Assembly (NCBI GenBank): GCA_023414355.1
Contig: JAEZOB010000023.1
Span: 186,001-250,000 of the forward strand
DNA from: Bacillota bacterium
Lineage (GTDB): Bacteria > Bacillota > Clostridia > Lachnospirales > Lachnospiraceae
DNA: 64,000 nucleotides
Reading direction: 5' to 3'
Shown here: positions 1-8,145 of the stretch, piece after piece
Position numbering within the stretch: position 1 is the first letter of the stretch
How the letters are laid out: every line of letters begins with the position of its first letter
Made by a program: the position numbers and the translations under genes
Notes under the pieces: model-generated
What the model was told of the DNA's origin: nothing
Database searches by the model: none
What the model saw: only the letters and a program-made list of their open reading frames with translations

Positions 1-1152
1 ATCGTTGAACCACCAGGCGCTGCCATGCTGAACCTTACTGATTGCAGAGCTGTCCTGGAAGCATCCGATCACCGTATCGATTGCTGAGTTATCAATGGGA
101 TTCAGGCTGTAGATAATGGTTCGGGGAAGCTTTCCCAGGCTGTTTAAGGCATCCAGGTAATTGGCAAGCTGATCGGAGGGAGTATAGCTGTTGATTGCAT
201 CATAACCGGTATCGGGGCCGATTTTCTGAAACATCGAGGTATTATTATTGCGTTTACAGCCATAATGCAGCTGCATTGCCCAGTCAAGCTCCGCATAGGC
301 TTTGCCCATCTCAACCATGAAGGCAGTCTTGTACTGCAGAATTTCTGTCTGTGTCAGGGAAGAACCTTGGATTCGTTTCGCAAAAATTACTTCTATAGTA
401 TGCTCATCGGCTGGAGCATACATCATATAATCCAGGCCATGATCAGAGATACGGCATTTTCTCTTCTTAAAATATTCCAGACGAACTCTAAGCGCTGCCT
501 GCAAGGACCGGAAGCTGTCGATCTTCACACCACTGACTTCACTAAGCGTAGATAAGTAGGACAGATAATCCTCCTTCTCCAGATTCATAGCTCGATCCGG
601 TCGCCAGGTCGGCAATACTCGTACATCAAAGTCCTGAGCCTTTGCTATGATGTCATGCCATTCCAGTGTATCAACAGGATCGTCTGTTGTGCAGATATGA
701 GTAACATTGGACATTTTGATGATGTTACGTGCGCTCATGGAAGGGTCTGCAAGTTTTGCATTACACAGCCCCCATACTTCATCGGCAGTCTGCTTACTTA
801 GTGCACCATAATATCCGAAGTAGCGCTGCAGCTCCAGATGACTCCAGTGGTACAGCGGGTTGCCGATGCATTTGGAGATAGTGTCTGCCCACATGTCAAA
901 TTTCTCGCGGTCAGAAGCTGAACCGGTGATGAAATACTCATCAATTCCATTTGCACGCATCAGACGCCATTTGTAATGGTCTCCACCCAGCCAGACCTGT
1001 GTGATGTTGTCAAAATGCCTGTCCTCAGCAATTTCTCTGGGGTTGATATGGCAATGGTAGTCAAGGATGGGTAATTTGGCTGCATACTTATGATATAGCT
1101 TGACGGCCGTATCTGTAGATAATAAGAAGTCCTGATCTAAAAATGATTTCAT
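1..1152 (-). CDS. uxaC: Uronate isomerase (UxaC), C-terminus cut by window edge
   Basis: Open frame from ATG at 1152 (minus) to the window edge with no stop, about 384 codons. The family isomerises D-glucuronate and D-galacturonate to fructuronate and tagaturonate, the entry step of cytoplasmic hexuronate catabolism. The N-terminus reads MKSFLDQDFLLSTDTAVKLY, followed by the metal-site region DYHCHINPREIA (amidohydrolase HxH). WLGGDHYKWRLMRANG and a THICTTDDPVDTLEWH segment are also typical of UxaC. A GAGGGTG ribosome site precedes the ATG. It lies 16 bp behind the stop of the LacI-family gene on the same strand, so the two are very likely co-transcribed, regulator first. The family is about 465 residues, so roughly 80 C-terminal residues lie outside. 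Confidence 0.95.
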   Translation of the reverse strand, partial: MKSFLDQDFLLSTDTAVKLYHKYAAKLPILDYHCHINPREIAEDRHFDNITQVWLGGDHYKWRLMRANGIDEYFITGSASDREKFDMWADTISKCIGNPLYHWSHLELQRYFGYYGALSKQTADEVWGLCNAKLADPSMSARNIIKMSNVTHICTTDDPVDTLEWHDIIAKAQDFDVRVLPTWRPDRAMNLEKEDYLSYLSTLSEVSGVKIDSFRSLQAALRVRLEYFKKRKCRISDHGLDYMMYAPADEHTIEVIFAKRIQGSSLTQTEILQYKTAFMVEMGKAYAELDWAMQLHYGCKRNNNTSMFQKIGPDTGYDAINSYTPSDQLANYLDALNSLGKLPRTIIYSLNPIDNSAIDTVIGCFQDSSAISKVQHGSAWWFND

Positions 1153-1168
1153 ATTCGCACCCTCTTTT

Positions 1169-2185
1169 CTATTTGTTATCAAAACGAGTGGTACCCCGCT
1201 TGATGATTTCCGCAGAAAATACCGTTCTATGCGGCATTTCTTCATTCTGAAAGACTCCCATCAGAGTATTCACACAATGATTGCATACAGCCTCAAGCTT
1301 ATTATCGATAGAGGTCAGCTCAGGATCGCTGCATTCGGCAATGATGGAATTATTGTAGCCAATGATGGAAAATTCATCAGGAACAGCGAGATTATGAGCC
1401 CTGGCAAATTTCAAGGCACCTATGGCCAAGCTGTCATCCGCTGTTATAATGGCATCAAATTTCAAATCTTTCTGATAGAGCATTTCCAGATATTCTTTCA
1501 CTGTATTGATATTGCCGGGAAGATAGTGGACATAGCGCTCTCTATCAAAAGCTGCTCCAATCGCATCTTCCCTTGCTGCTACGAAGCCCTCCGATTTTTT
1601 ATAACCACTGTAGCTTTTCGCATTATACAAAAACAGGATGTTTTTATGACCGCTGTTTTGTAATGCAATGGTAGCGTCGTATACTGCACGTCGATCATCG
1701 CAGAGCGTGCAATAGATATTATCACCATTCAGAGCAGCATTGATGATCATCACCGGAACAGTCAGCGCCCCCTGCCGGATGTAACGATTTTTATCTTCCT
1801 CAGCCTCAACAAAGTTGGAACCGACAAGAATGATAGCATCCATCCGCTTGGACAACAGTAAATCCAAATATTTTCCCTTGTCCGCGGTGTCAAAGCCCGT
1901 ACAGCAAAGAAGAGAATCATAATGATTGGCTTTCAACTTCTGTTCGATGAAGAATACGGCACTGGCAATATAGGGATCGGAGGAATCGGCACACAAGATA
2001 CCAACTGTTTTCATCGTATTCAGCCCCAGACCTCTGGCGAAAGCATTCGGAGTATAGCCATTTTCCTTCATGATCCCCTGTACTTTGAGCTTTGTCTTCT
2101 CGCTGACATAAGCATTACCGTTGATGACCCGTGATACCGTGGCAATGGATACGCCTGCTTTTTTTGAAATGTCATAAATATTCAT
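1169..2185 (-). CDS. LacI-family transcriptional regulator
   Basis: 338 residues, normal for LacI/GalR repressors. Residues 1-50 carry the helix-turn-helix (IYDISKKAGVSIATVSRVIN) with the hinge region; residues 60-335 form the periplasmic-binding-protein-like sensor domain (VGILCADSSDPY, DAIITADDSLAIGALKF, LTSIDNK). Because the next gene on the transcript is uxaC, the likely effector is a hexuronate or a related sugar acid; this is inference from context. A consensus-like promoter and a palindromic operator lie directly upstream (2222-2270), so autoregulation is likely. Confidence 0.93.
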   Translation of the reverse strand: MNIYDISKKAGVSIATVSRVINGNAYVSEKTKLKVQGIMKENGYTPNAFARGLGLNTMKTVGILCADSSDPYIASAVFFIEQKLKANHYDSLLCCTGFDTADKGKYLDLLLSKRMDAIILVGSNFVEAEEDKNRYIRQGALTVPVMIINAALNGDNIYCTLCDDRRAVYDATIALQNSGHKNILFLYNAKSYSGYKKSEGFVAAREDAIGAAFDRERYVHYLPGNINTVKEYLEMLYQKDLKFDAIITADDSLAIGALKFARAHNLAVPDEFSIIGYNNSIIAECSDPELTSIDNKLEAVCNHCVNTLMGVFQNEEMPHRTVFSAEIIKRGTTRFDNK

Positions 2186-2221
2186 CGGGATTACCTCTTG
2201 GAGATGTTTGGTATGAGTCTA

Positions 2222-2235
2222 TGTAAATGCTTACA
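2222..2235 (-). promoter_or_regulatory. LacI-type operator overlapping transcription start of the lacI-uxaC operon
   Basis: TGTAAATGCTTACA is an inverted repeat (TGTAA / TTACA) in the style of LacI/CcpA-family operators. It begins about 6 bp downstream of the predicted -10 box (2242-2247, minus), so a bound repressor would cover the start of transcription. A 12/14 match (TGGAAGTGCTTACA) is found at 2333-2346. Confidence 0.65.
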
Positions 2236-2241
2236 GAAAAT

Positions 2242-2270
2242 ATTATAGTTTAATAACACTGAAATTACAA
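2242..2270 (-). promoter_or_regulatory. Sigma-A promoter of lacI-uxaC
   Basis: On the minus strand TTGTAA (2265-2270) and TATAAT (2242-2247) are separated by exactly 17 bp. The -10 is perfect and the -35 matches 4 of 6 positions of TTGACA. It is 57 bp upstream of the lacI start codon. Confidence 0.65.
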
Positions 2271-2332
2271 GAAGAATTGCGAAAACAAAGGAAATATAAT
2301 TACTAGGAATTTGAGCGAAAGTGAGTGTGAAG

Positions 2333-2346
2333 TGGAAGTGCTTACA
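2333..2346 (-). promoter_or_regulatory. Second LacI-type operator-like site (upstream)
   Basis: TGGAAGTGCTTACA matches 12 of 14 positions of the operator at 2222-2235 and is 111 bp away from it, centre to centre. It lies upstream of the predicted -35. Auxiliary sites at such distances are used by several LacI-family repressors for looping; function here is inferred. Confidence 0.45.
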
Positions 2347-2388
2347 TACAGTCGGAGAAGAATTAAGCGGTATAAAGTGATTCAAATA

Positions 2389-2421
2389 GGCCTGCGTAGT
2401 CTTGGATATGACACGCAGGCC
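2389..2421 (-). terminator. Hairpin downstream of the ECF S-component gene
   Basis: GGCCTGCGT (2389-2397) and ACGCAGGCC (2413-2421) form a perfect 9-bp stem with a 15-nt loop, 46 bp beyond the stop codon of the gene ending at 2468. The following minus-strand sequence is only weakly T-rich, so it is a weak or bidirectional terminator at best. Confidence 0.5.
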
Positions 2422-2467
2422 GTGATAGCTTCATAGGAAATTATATTTTTAAGAGGCATAACTATTC

Positions 2468-3040
2468 TTACTGGGTATTCAGCTTAGGAGCTCTCCTTAC
2501 CTTTGCATTTGCAGGGAGCGTAAGGACGTGTTGCAGAGGAAGCCATACCGCAGTTGCGATGGAGAAATCAATCATACTGTGAATGATGGTTCCGAGACCT
2601 ACCAATCCTAAGAGATAATAAGTGGTGGTGGTTTTGCCGGTACTGAAATAGTAAAGACCTGAGACAGTAACTTCGCATGCCGCATGGACAATGGAAATCA
2701 GTAAGGCAAAGGGGATAATCGTCTTCGTTGAAAGTAACATATAGTTGTTTCTCTTGATCAGATATGCGCCTAATACAGCGAATATGAGATGAGATAAGGC
2801 ACGCATTACAACAACAAGCGGAAAGCCTGCGAGTAAGAAGCCGATACCTGATATCAGAGCGACTGCGGCAGCCATCACCGGTGAGATGAACATTGCGATA
2901 AACACTGCAACATGGCTGGCAAGTGTAAAGGATGCCGGTTCTATGATAATCTTAGGTGCGATCATCGGTATCATAATTCCAATGGCACTAAGAAGACCGC
3001 CGATACATAATAATAATGCTTTTCTGGAAGTTTTATTCAT
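2468..3040 (-). CDS. ECF transporter S component (possibly niacin-type)
   Basis: 190 residues from the ATG at 3040, which follows an AAAGGTCAGGG ribosome site; an in-frame ATG at 3067 has no ribosome site. The protein is almost entirely hydrophobic with about five to six membrane spans (GGLLSAIGIMIPMI, FIAMFISPVMAAAVALISGI, VVMRALSHLIFAVLGAYLI, LLGLVGLGTIIHSMIDFSIA). Such S components bind a vitamin or cofactor precursor and join the shared EcfT/A/A' module, which is not in this window. The operator at 3119-3141 resembles my recollection of the NiaR (niacin repressor) motif, so a NiaX-like niacin carrier is the leading guess; the substrate cannot be read from the sequence. Confidence 0.75.
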   Translation of the reverse strand: MNKTSRKALLLCIGGLLSAIGIMIPMIAPKIIIEPASFTLASHVAVFIAMFISPVMAAAVALISGIGFLLAGFPLVVVMRALSHLIFAVLGAYLIKRNNYMLLSTKTIIPFALLISIVHAACEVTVSGLYYFSTGKTTTTYYLLGLVGLGTIIHSMIDFSIATAVWLPLQHVLTLPANAKVRRAPKLNTQ

Positions 3041-3118
3041 AATTATCCCTGACCTTTCTTGTTTCATAGCTTATTCACAGCACTTAGTAGCCACGATGTA
3101 ATATTTACAGTGGTCATG

Positions 3119-3141
3119 ATAGCTGTCTTGTCAGCTGTAAT
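3119..3141 (-). promoter_or_regulatory. Palindromic operator (NiaR-like) just downstream of the -10
   Basis: AGCTGTCTTGTCAGCT (3121-3136) is an inverted repeat with AGCTG/CAGCT arms. It abuts the -10 box of the promoter at 3140-3168 and would cover the transcription start. It resembles the CTGTCTTG-CAG core I recall for NiaR (YrxA) sites; this similarity is from memory and needs a motif scan. Confidence 0.45.
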
Positions 3142-3168
3142 TATAACTTGGTATTTCCGGGATGTCAA
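3140..3168 (-). promoter_or_regulatory. Perfect sigma-A promoter of the ECF S-component gene
   Basis: On the minus strand TTGACA (3163-3168), a 17-bp spacer, then TATAAT (3140-3145): full consensus at both boxes. A promoter this strong next to a palindrome implies tight repression when the vitamin is present. Confidence 0.85.
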
Positions 3169-3224
3169 CATAAGAATAACCAATTTCAGTGAGATTTAAG
3201 AAAATGAAAGGTAAAAATTTAAAG

Positions 3225-3288
3225 AAGAAGAGAAAGGGTCAGACTCCCAAGAGTATATATCGGAGTGAGACCCTTTCTCTTTCTATGT
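3225..3288 (-). terminator. Rho-independent terminator of the Ldh-type dehydrogenase gene
   Basis: Inverted repeat AGAAAGGGTC ... GACCCTTTCT with an additional GACTCC/GGAGT pairing inside, followed on the minus strand by a pyrimidine-rich TCTTCTTCTTT tract. It lies about 70 bp past the stop codon of the dehydrogenase gene that ends at 3358. Confidence 0.75.
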
Positions 3289-3357
3289 CAATAACTACTT
3301 TATAAAGTCTCATGCCACTCAGTGAGGTGCAATAAGAGACGAAAATGCTTCTGATCT

Positions 3358-4464
3358 CTATTCGAAGGGGAACTTGAAGGGAAGGTTGAATTTATCTCGG
3401 ATAGCAATAAATTCCTTCTGTACTGCTTCACCGATTGGTACGCCTTTATCCTTTCTTTCCAGCCAGCAGAGGTATTCCTTCTCACCTGCGGTATAGATCC
3501 TTTCCTCACCGGGCGCGAGCTTAGAGGCGCGCAGAGAACGCAGTATATTACCTGTGGTTTCTTTAAAGCTATCCAGACCCATAAAGGCTTCGGGATCGAT
3601 CGCTATGAAGAAATGTCCCAGATGATAGGGTTGTTTTTCTCCGCCTTCTCCTACCCCGGACAAAAGCTTCAGATAATTTCCGGCCTGAAGGGCAGCAGAT
3701 AGGATCTCGACGACGGTTGCATACCCATAGCCTTTATAACCCGCCAGCTCCTCACCGATTCCACCCAGAGGAGCAAGCGCTGCAGAACCCTTGGTCAGAT
3801 CTATAAGTATCTGCTGGCTGTCAGTCATGGCTGAGCCATCCTGACCGATTACCATTCCCTTTGGAGTATATTTTCCGGTACGTGCATAGTATTCAAGCTT
3901 TCCGCGCTGTGTAATGCTGGTGGCACAGTCAAGTACAAAGGGGAATTCCTCATCCGTAGGGAGACCAAAGGTCAACGGATTGGTTCCAAGCATATTCTCA
4001 ACGCCAAAGGTAGGAGCGATGGAGGGACGCGCGTTTGTACCGGTAATTCCGATCATACCCTGATCAGTAGCCATGGTGGCATAATATCCGGCGATTCCAT
4101 AATGGGTTGAGTTACGTGCGGCAACCATCCCCATACCGTATTTCTTGGCTTTATCAATTGCCATCTGCATAGCGCGATAACCCACGATCATTCCCATTCC
4201 GTCATGACCATCAACTACGGCAGTCGTTGGAGTCTCTCGAACGATCTCAAAATTCGTGACAGGCTTCTGAATTCCTTCCAGCATACGGTCAATATAAATG
4301 GCTTTAAAGCGGTTGCACCCATGGCTTTCGATACCTCTTCGATCACTTTCCATAAGAACATCTGCGCATATTACCGCGTCTTCGTGGGGGACACCCATTT
4401 CTTCAAAGGTGGCTGTCATGAAATCCCCGATCAAGTCCCATGATATATACGGTCTTGTCTCCAT
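3358..4464 (-). CDS. Malate/L-lactate dehydrogenase-type oxidoreductase (Ldh_2 family)
   Basis: 368 residues from the ATG at 4464, chosen because AAGGAGG sits 6-7 nt upstream; the longer frame would begin inside that ribosome site. The family (type 2 malate/L-lactate/ureidoglycolate/2,3-diketogulonate dehydrogenases) reduces or oxidises 2-oxo/2-hydroxy acids with NAD(P)H and has a fold unlike classical LDH. Visible signatures are SHGCNRF near residue 48, STHYGIAGYYA near 119, GTNARPSIAP and MLGTNPLTFG near 150-172, and GYKGYGYATVVEILSAAL near 240. The substrate is not determinable. It is transcribed alone, with a terminator behind and several ACGATC half-sites upstream. Confidence 0.9.
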   Translation of the reverse strand: METRPYISWDLIGDFMTATFEEMGVPHEDAVICADVLMESDRRGIESHGCNRFKAIYIDRMLEGIQKPVTNFEIVRETPTTAVVDGHDGMGMIVGYRAMQMAIDKAKKYGMGMVAARNSTHYGIAGYYATMATDQGMIGITGTNARPSIAPTFGVENMLGTNPLTFGLPTDEEFPFVLDCATSITQRGKLEYYARTGKYTPKGMVIGQDGSAMTDSQQILIDLTKGSAALAPLGGIGEELAGYKGYGYATVVEILSAALQAGNYLKLLSGVGEGGEKQPYHLGHFFIAIDPEAFMGLDSFKETTGNILRSLRASKLAPGEERIYTAGEKEYLCWLERKDKGVPIGEAVQKEFIAIRDKFNLPFKFPFE

Positions 4465-4564
4465 AAATATACCTCCTTGCACTTAAGATTAAGAAATTAA
4501 GGTAGCATGATTTGATTATAATCCAACAGAAAGTTTGAAGCAATAGCAATTCCAAAGATCCCGC

Positions 4565-4594
4565 ACGATCAATTTCCATAGATCGTTCACGATC
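4565..4594 (-). promoter_or_regulatory. Cluster of ACGATC half-sites upstream of the dehydrogenase gene
   Basis: ACGATC occurs at 4565-4570, as GATCGT at 4581-4586 and again as ACGATC at 4589-4594. The latter two form a GATCGTTCACGATC palindrome; the first two form a second inverted repeat with a 10-nt gap. The cluster lies about 100-130 bp upstream of the start at 4464 (minus). Candidate regulator binding site; the regulator is unknown. Confidence 0.4.
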
Positions 4595-4719
4595 GATAAA
4601 TGATTTGAAATCTACTGGAAGCTATCATATAATGTTCTTTATAGGGTTGTTAATTTACAGGTGGGAGGAAAGTCCTCCTTGGAAGAAACATAAATTTTCT
4701 TGATGGAAGGGGGATTTGT

Positions 4720-5907
4720 ATGCTATGCAGAACATGCGGACGTGAGTTGCAGAAGGAACAGGCATTTTGTCCGAACTGCGGTACCATCAATGATCAGGCC
4801 GGAGGTAAATCCGAGCCGTCGTGGCAGAATAAAGTGAATACAGAAGAGCAGGAGCAGAATGTGATTTATCAGGCACAGAAGAATGCTTCAAAGGACAGTG
4901 AACCGGAAGAACAACAGATTCAAGAAGAGCAGCGGATGAAAGAGGAACAGCAGATACAAGAAGAACAGGCTCAAATTCAACAGACTCAATGGAACCAGAA
5001 TCAGACCCAGCAGACTCAAACCAAACAGACTCAATGGAACCAGAATCAGACTCAGCAGACTCAATGGAATCAAACCCAAATTCATCAGACCCAACCTGCT
5101 CGGCAAATATATTCGAACCCGAACTACCGGCAAGTAACGCCAGGTCAACCGTATCCTTATCCGCCCTATCAATCAGGCCAGGGTACGCTTCCCCCGCCGC
5201 TACCCCCAAGTGCATATATCAGAAGCAGTAAGGGTCCGCTTTATATCTTTCTGGTGATCTATGTCATTTTCCTGCTGATTTTCGGAGCCTTCATGATTGC
5301 AGTTATTGTGGAAGCAGCAAAGCAGACAGAAAGCTCTATAGCCGAAATAAATTATAGTTGGAATGAGGATACTGTCGATCCGGCAGAGAATGAGGAAAAT
5401 ATCATACCATATGAGGAAGAAGCCGTACCATTTGAGGAAGATCAGGGACCGGAGAAAAGCTATAATAATTATAATTACTTCATTACCGGTAGAGAACAGG
5501 CTGTATTTGACTTAAGCCAGGAAATCATGATGGAGAATAATATCAGCTTTCTTCTGGAGGAAGTTAATATTACGGAATTGGGGGATGGTACCAGTGTATT
5601 CGTCGCAAAGATACGGTTGAAGTCTGAGGCAGAGGGGAATCATTTCTGCCTGGATGACTTTCTGATTTTGCCGAGAGATGCTGACAATACTATGCTTGCA
5701 GATGCTATGGCAGCAGAATATATTAAGGATTCTGAAGGGAACGAGCTCATGACACCACTTGAGCTACCTACAGACGGGTATGAAGTCTACACAGTTTCCT
5801 ATATCCTTCCTATGAATACAAAATATTTTACTGTTTATGGAACTAATTATTATAATGAAGGGTTCGCAGGCCCGGTCTATGTCTGCGATATGGAGGTAAA
5901 TAATTAG
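4720..5907 (+). CDS. Zinc-ribbon membrane protein with Gln/Thr-rich repeats, unknown function
   Basis: 395 residues after a GGAAGGGGG ribosome site. Residues 3-20 form a CxxC-x10-CxxC zinc ribbon (C3, C6, C17, C20). Residues 60-125 are low-complexity, Gln/Glu-rich and then built from repeated QTQWNQNQTQ units encoded by a degenerate DNA repeat. Residues 135-165 are Pro-rich. One membrane helix spans about 174-199, and a roughly 195-residue C-terminal domain would lie outside the cell. The architecture (cytoplasmic zinc ribbon, linker, helix, extracellular domain) is common in Clostridia. I do not recognise the C-terminal domain. Its stop codon directly abuts the stop of the convergent MFS gene. 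Confidence 0.85.
   Translation: MLCRTCGRELQKEQAFCPNCGTINDQAGGKSEPSWQNKVNTEEQEQNVIYQAQKNASKDSEPEEQQIQEEQRMKEEQQIQEEQAQIQQTQWNQNQTQQTQTKQTQWNQNQTQQTQWNQTQIHQTQPARQIYSNPNYRQVTPGQPYPYPPYQSGQGTLPPPLPPSAYIRSSKGPLYIFLVIYVIFLLIFGAFMIAVIVEAAKQTESSIAEINYSWNEDTVDPAENEENIIPYEEEAVPFEEDQGPEKSYNNYNYFITGREQAVFDLSQEIMMENNISFLLEEVNITELGDGTSVFVAKIRLKSEAEGNHFCLDDFLILPRDADNTMLADAMAAEYIKDSEGNELMTPLELPTDGYEVYTVSYILPMNTKYFTVYGTNYYNEGFAGPVYVCDMEVNN
4975..5100 (+). repeat. In-frame Gln/Thr/Trp/Asn coding repeat
   Basis: Degenerate tandem copies of a CAGACTCAATGGAACCAGAA-type unit encode QTQ-WNQNQ blocks in the linker of the zinc-ribbon protein. Copies are near identical at the DNA level, so copy number may vary between strains. 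Confidence 0.7.
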
Positions 5908-7332
5908 TTACACCCGACCATCCTGGCGATTAGGATCAATCTTTTCTGTCTCAATCTGCAGTCGGATATAGATCGCTGCACACACGAGAATCAGAAAGCC
6001 AAACAGATTCAAAATCTGCTGGGCATAGAGCTTCTGCCCGAGTAGCTGTAAATCCGCTTTTTGGAGGAGATCTAAAAGTCTTCCTCCGATTATGGAGGTC
6101 AGGAAACCGAGCAGCCCTGCGACAGAGGAGGTAAGCGTCAACCAGATCATGCGTTTATCACTCCGATAAAAATCCAATTGAATACCGAATAATCCGATTC
6201 CGACGAAGGCCCATGCAGTAGAGCTGCAAAAAGCGGCTAGGACTGTCATTGGATAAGCATTAAACGGCATGGTAAATGTAACTGTTAAGAAGTTCAGCCC
6301 CAGCGCAAGCAGGGTATACCGAAGCAGCTTTCCCATGCCGTATTTATCTGCCAGTCTGCCAAGTCTCGGCATAATGTAGATACGATAAAGGTTGAAAATA
6401 AAACCGATCACCATCAGGAAGGTATAGGGAAGCTTTAAATCGTTGATCTGATAGCTGGCATTGAACGGCACACAGATATAAAAGGCCAAGGTAAAGAGGC
6501 ATTGAGTGGTAAAGGCTTTGCGAAACCTACGGTCATGAAACGCTTCCTTGATCTCTGAGAGAATGCTTTGTCCGTTATCCTCATGGATTTTTTCCTTGGC
6601 TCTTTTCGCAAGACGGCCGTGCATTTCCTTGCCCTCTTCATTGACATAGGAAAGCTTTGGCTCTTTCATTAACGACAGACCTATGACATTGATCAGCGTA
6701 AGGAGGAAGATAATAATACCGATCAGGATAAAGCCTGTATGCAGATTCACTTTCTTGAAGTAGTCCAGTATGATGCCGCAGATCAGCATAAGACTCGAGA
6801 CCACGAATACTGCTACCGAATCCTTAATAGAAAAATATTTACCGCGCAGACGACTCGGCACCAAACTTGCAATCCAGTCCTGAGAGGCAGGGGTTCCGAT
6901 TTGCACAAAGACCTGCCCGACGAAATACAGGAGGACGATCAAGATAGCCTTGAAGGTATCGCTGATCAGTAGTAAGGGTACAAAATACAATCCGGCGAAC
7001 AAGATACGCTGAAATGAGGTTATGGTAACCAGAAACTTATATTTCTTCATCCTCTTAAAATAGTTGATCAAGAATAGCTGAGTCAGAGCGGCGAAGCTGA
7101 TCAGAGACGTGATAATTCCAATATTGGCATCTGAGATTCCGCTGTCGGACATCAGGGTTGCCAGAAAGGTACCACCGGCTAATTGGGTTATGGTTTGGGC
7201 AGCACTGTCCGCAGTCGTATAATAGATTCGGCTGCTTTTCATATCTTGTTTTGTCTCGGGCAACGCCATAAAATAAATTCTTCTAAGCTGTCCCATCATA
7301 TAACGATGCATTGTTGATAAATTATTGAACAT
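5908..7332 (-). CDS. MFS transporter
   Basis: 474 residues with about twelve hydrophobic segments. A loop near residue 90 (YFKRMKKYKF) resembles the MFS motif A position, and a long central cytoplasmic loop (about 230-265, charged KRAKEKIHEDN) separates two six-helix halves, typical of the major facilitator superfamily. The N-terminal 30 residues are cytoplasmic. The substrate cannot be inferred. The start at 7332 follows GGAGGG, which is also the 3' arm of a 72-bp hairpin (7342-7413). The gene converges on the zinc-ribbon gene with no intervening base. Confidence 0.85.
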   Translation of the reverse strand: MFNNLSTMHRYMMGQLRRIYFMALPETKQDMKSSRIYYTTADSAAQTITQLAGGTFLATLMSDSGISDANIGIITSLISFAALTQLFLINYFKRMKKYKFLVTITSFQRILFAGLYFVPLLLISDTFKAILIVLLYFVGQVFVQIGTPASQDWIASLVPSRLRGKYFSIKDSVAVFVVSSLMLICGIILDYFKKVNLHTGFILIGIIIFLLTLINVIGLSLMKEPKLSYVNEEGKEMHGRLAKRAKEKIHEDNGQSILSEIKEAFHDRRFRKAFTTQCLFTLAFYICVPFNASYQINDLKLPYTFLMVIGFIFNLYRIYIMPRLGRLADKYGMGKLLRYTLLALGLNFLTVTFTMPFNAYPMTVLAAFCSSTAWAFVGIGLFGIQLDFYRSDKRMIWLTLTSSVAGLLGFLTSIIGGRLLDLLQKADLQLLGQKLYAQQILNLFGFLILVCAAIYIRLQIETEKIDPNRQDGRV

Positions 7333-7341
7333 ATATCAATA

Positions 7342-7413
7342 AACCCTCCGGCCATTTCATAGTGACTCTGATAATATTATCAGTTAGTACTATTATAAGG
7401 GATTCGGAGGGTT
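7342..7413 (-). promoter_or_regulatory. Long hairpin sequestering the MFS ribosome-binding site
   Basis: AACCCTCCG (7342-7350) and CGGAGGGTT (7405-7413) pair perfectly, and the interior holds a 16-bp palindrome CTGATAATATTATCAG (7368-7383) within a longer imperfect stem. On the minus strand the GGAGGG of the closing arm is the Shine-Dalgarno for the MFS gene. The structure could terminate the upstream GNAT transcript or control translation of the transporter. Confidence 0.55.
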
Positions 7414-7475
7414 CTCTCAATGTATTTTCGAATATAAATGATAGATAATTATAGTGACAGAGTATTATGACAGGC

Positions 7476-7970
7476 TTAGTGGATCCCTTCGGCCATACGA
7501 TCCAGGGACTCTCCCTGTAGACGGTATACAGTCCATTCATCCATGGGAACACTGCCAAGGCTTTTGTAGAAGCCGATGGAGGGAGTATTCCAGTTAAGAC
7601 AAGACCACTCCAATCTTCCGCAGTCCCGTTCCTTAGCCAGCTCCGCCAGAGCAGTCAGAAGCTTTTTGCCAAAGCCCATGCCCCGGTATTCCTCTTTCAC
7701 ATAAAGATCCTCCAGATAGATGCCCGGTCTGCCAAGGAAAGTAGAGAAATTATGAAAGAACAGGGCAAAGGAAACCGGGTTTCCCTGATATTCGCCAATG
7801 AGAACTTCGGCCTTTTTCTGTGTGAAAAGAGTATCAAGTAGAAGTTCCTCTGTCGCAACAACCTGGTCAGACATGTTTTCATAGTGGGCTAATTCCCTGA
7901 TGAATTCAAGAATCAATGCAGTATCCTGAGCAATTGCGAGCCGCAATGTGAAATCATTTGTATTTGTCAT
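7476..7970 (-). CDS. GNAT N-acetyltransferase (SSAT-like)
   Basis: 164 residues, start at 7970 with GGAGGT 8 nt upstream. A single GNAT domain covers the whole chain. The acetyl-CoA loop is EEYRGMGFGKKLL near residues 95-107, preceded by NFSTFLGRPGIYLEDLYV, and the C-terminal block WNTPSIGFYKSLGSVPMDEW has the conserved Asn and Tyr of the spermidine/diamine acetyltransferase-like branch. The acetyl acceptor is probably a small amine, but this is family inference. The gene is upstream of and co-directional with the MFS gene. Confidence 0.9.
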   Translation of the reverse strand: MTNTNDFTLRLAIAQDTALILEFIRELAHYENMSDQVVATEELLLDTLFTQKKAEVLIGEYQGNPVSFALFFHNFSTFLGRPGIYLEDLYVKEEYRGMGFGKKLLTALAELAKERDCGRLEWSCLNWNTPSIGFYKSLGSVPMDEWTVYRLQGESLDRMAEGIH

Positions 7971-8145
7971 GCTATGGTACCTCCGTAAGTTGAATATATG
8001 AACTCAATGTTATCCATGAGCTCGATTTTATTGCAAAGTATAGCTCATATGGTGATATTTTGCAACAACCCTTTGGTACTTGCTGATAAGTTTTTTCTAA
8101 GCTATAATTCAGAATAAGATCAGAGTGGATTAGAGAGGTTTCAGT

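Noticed and set aside
2191..2385. Small minus-strand ORF upstream of lacI
   Set aside because: Overlaps the promoter and operators and has no ribosome site.
4787..5231. Alternative frames on both strands across the Gln-rich repeat
   Set aside because: Low-complexity shadows of the zinc-ribbon gene; no ribosome sites.
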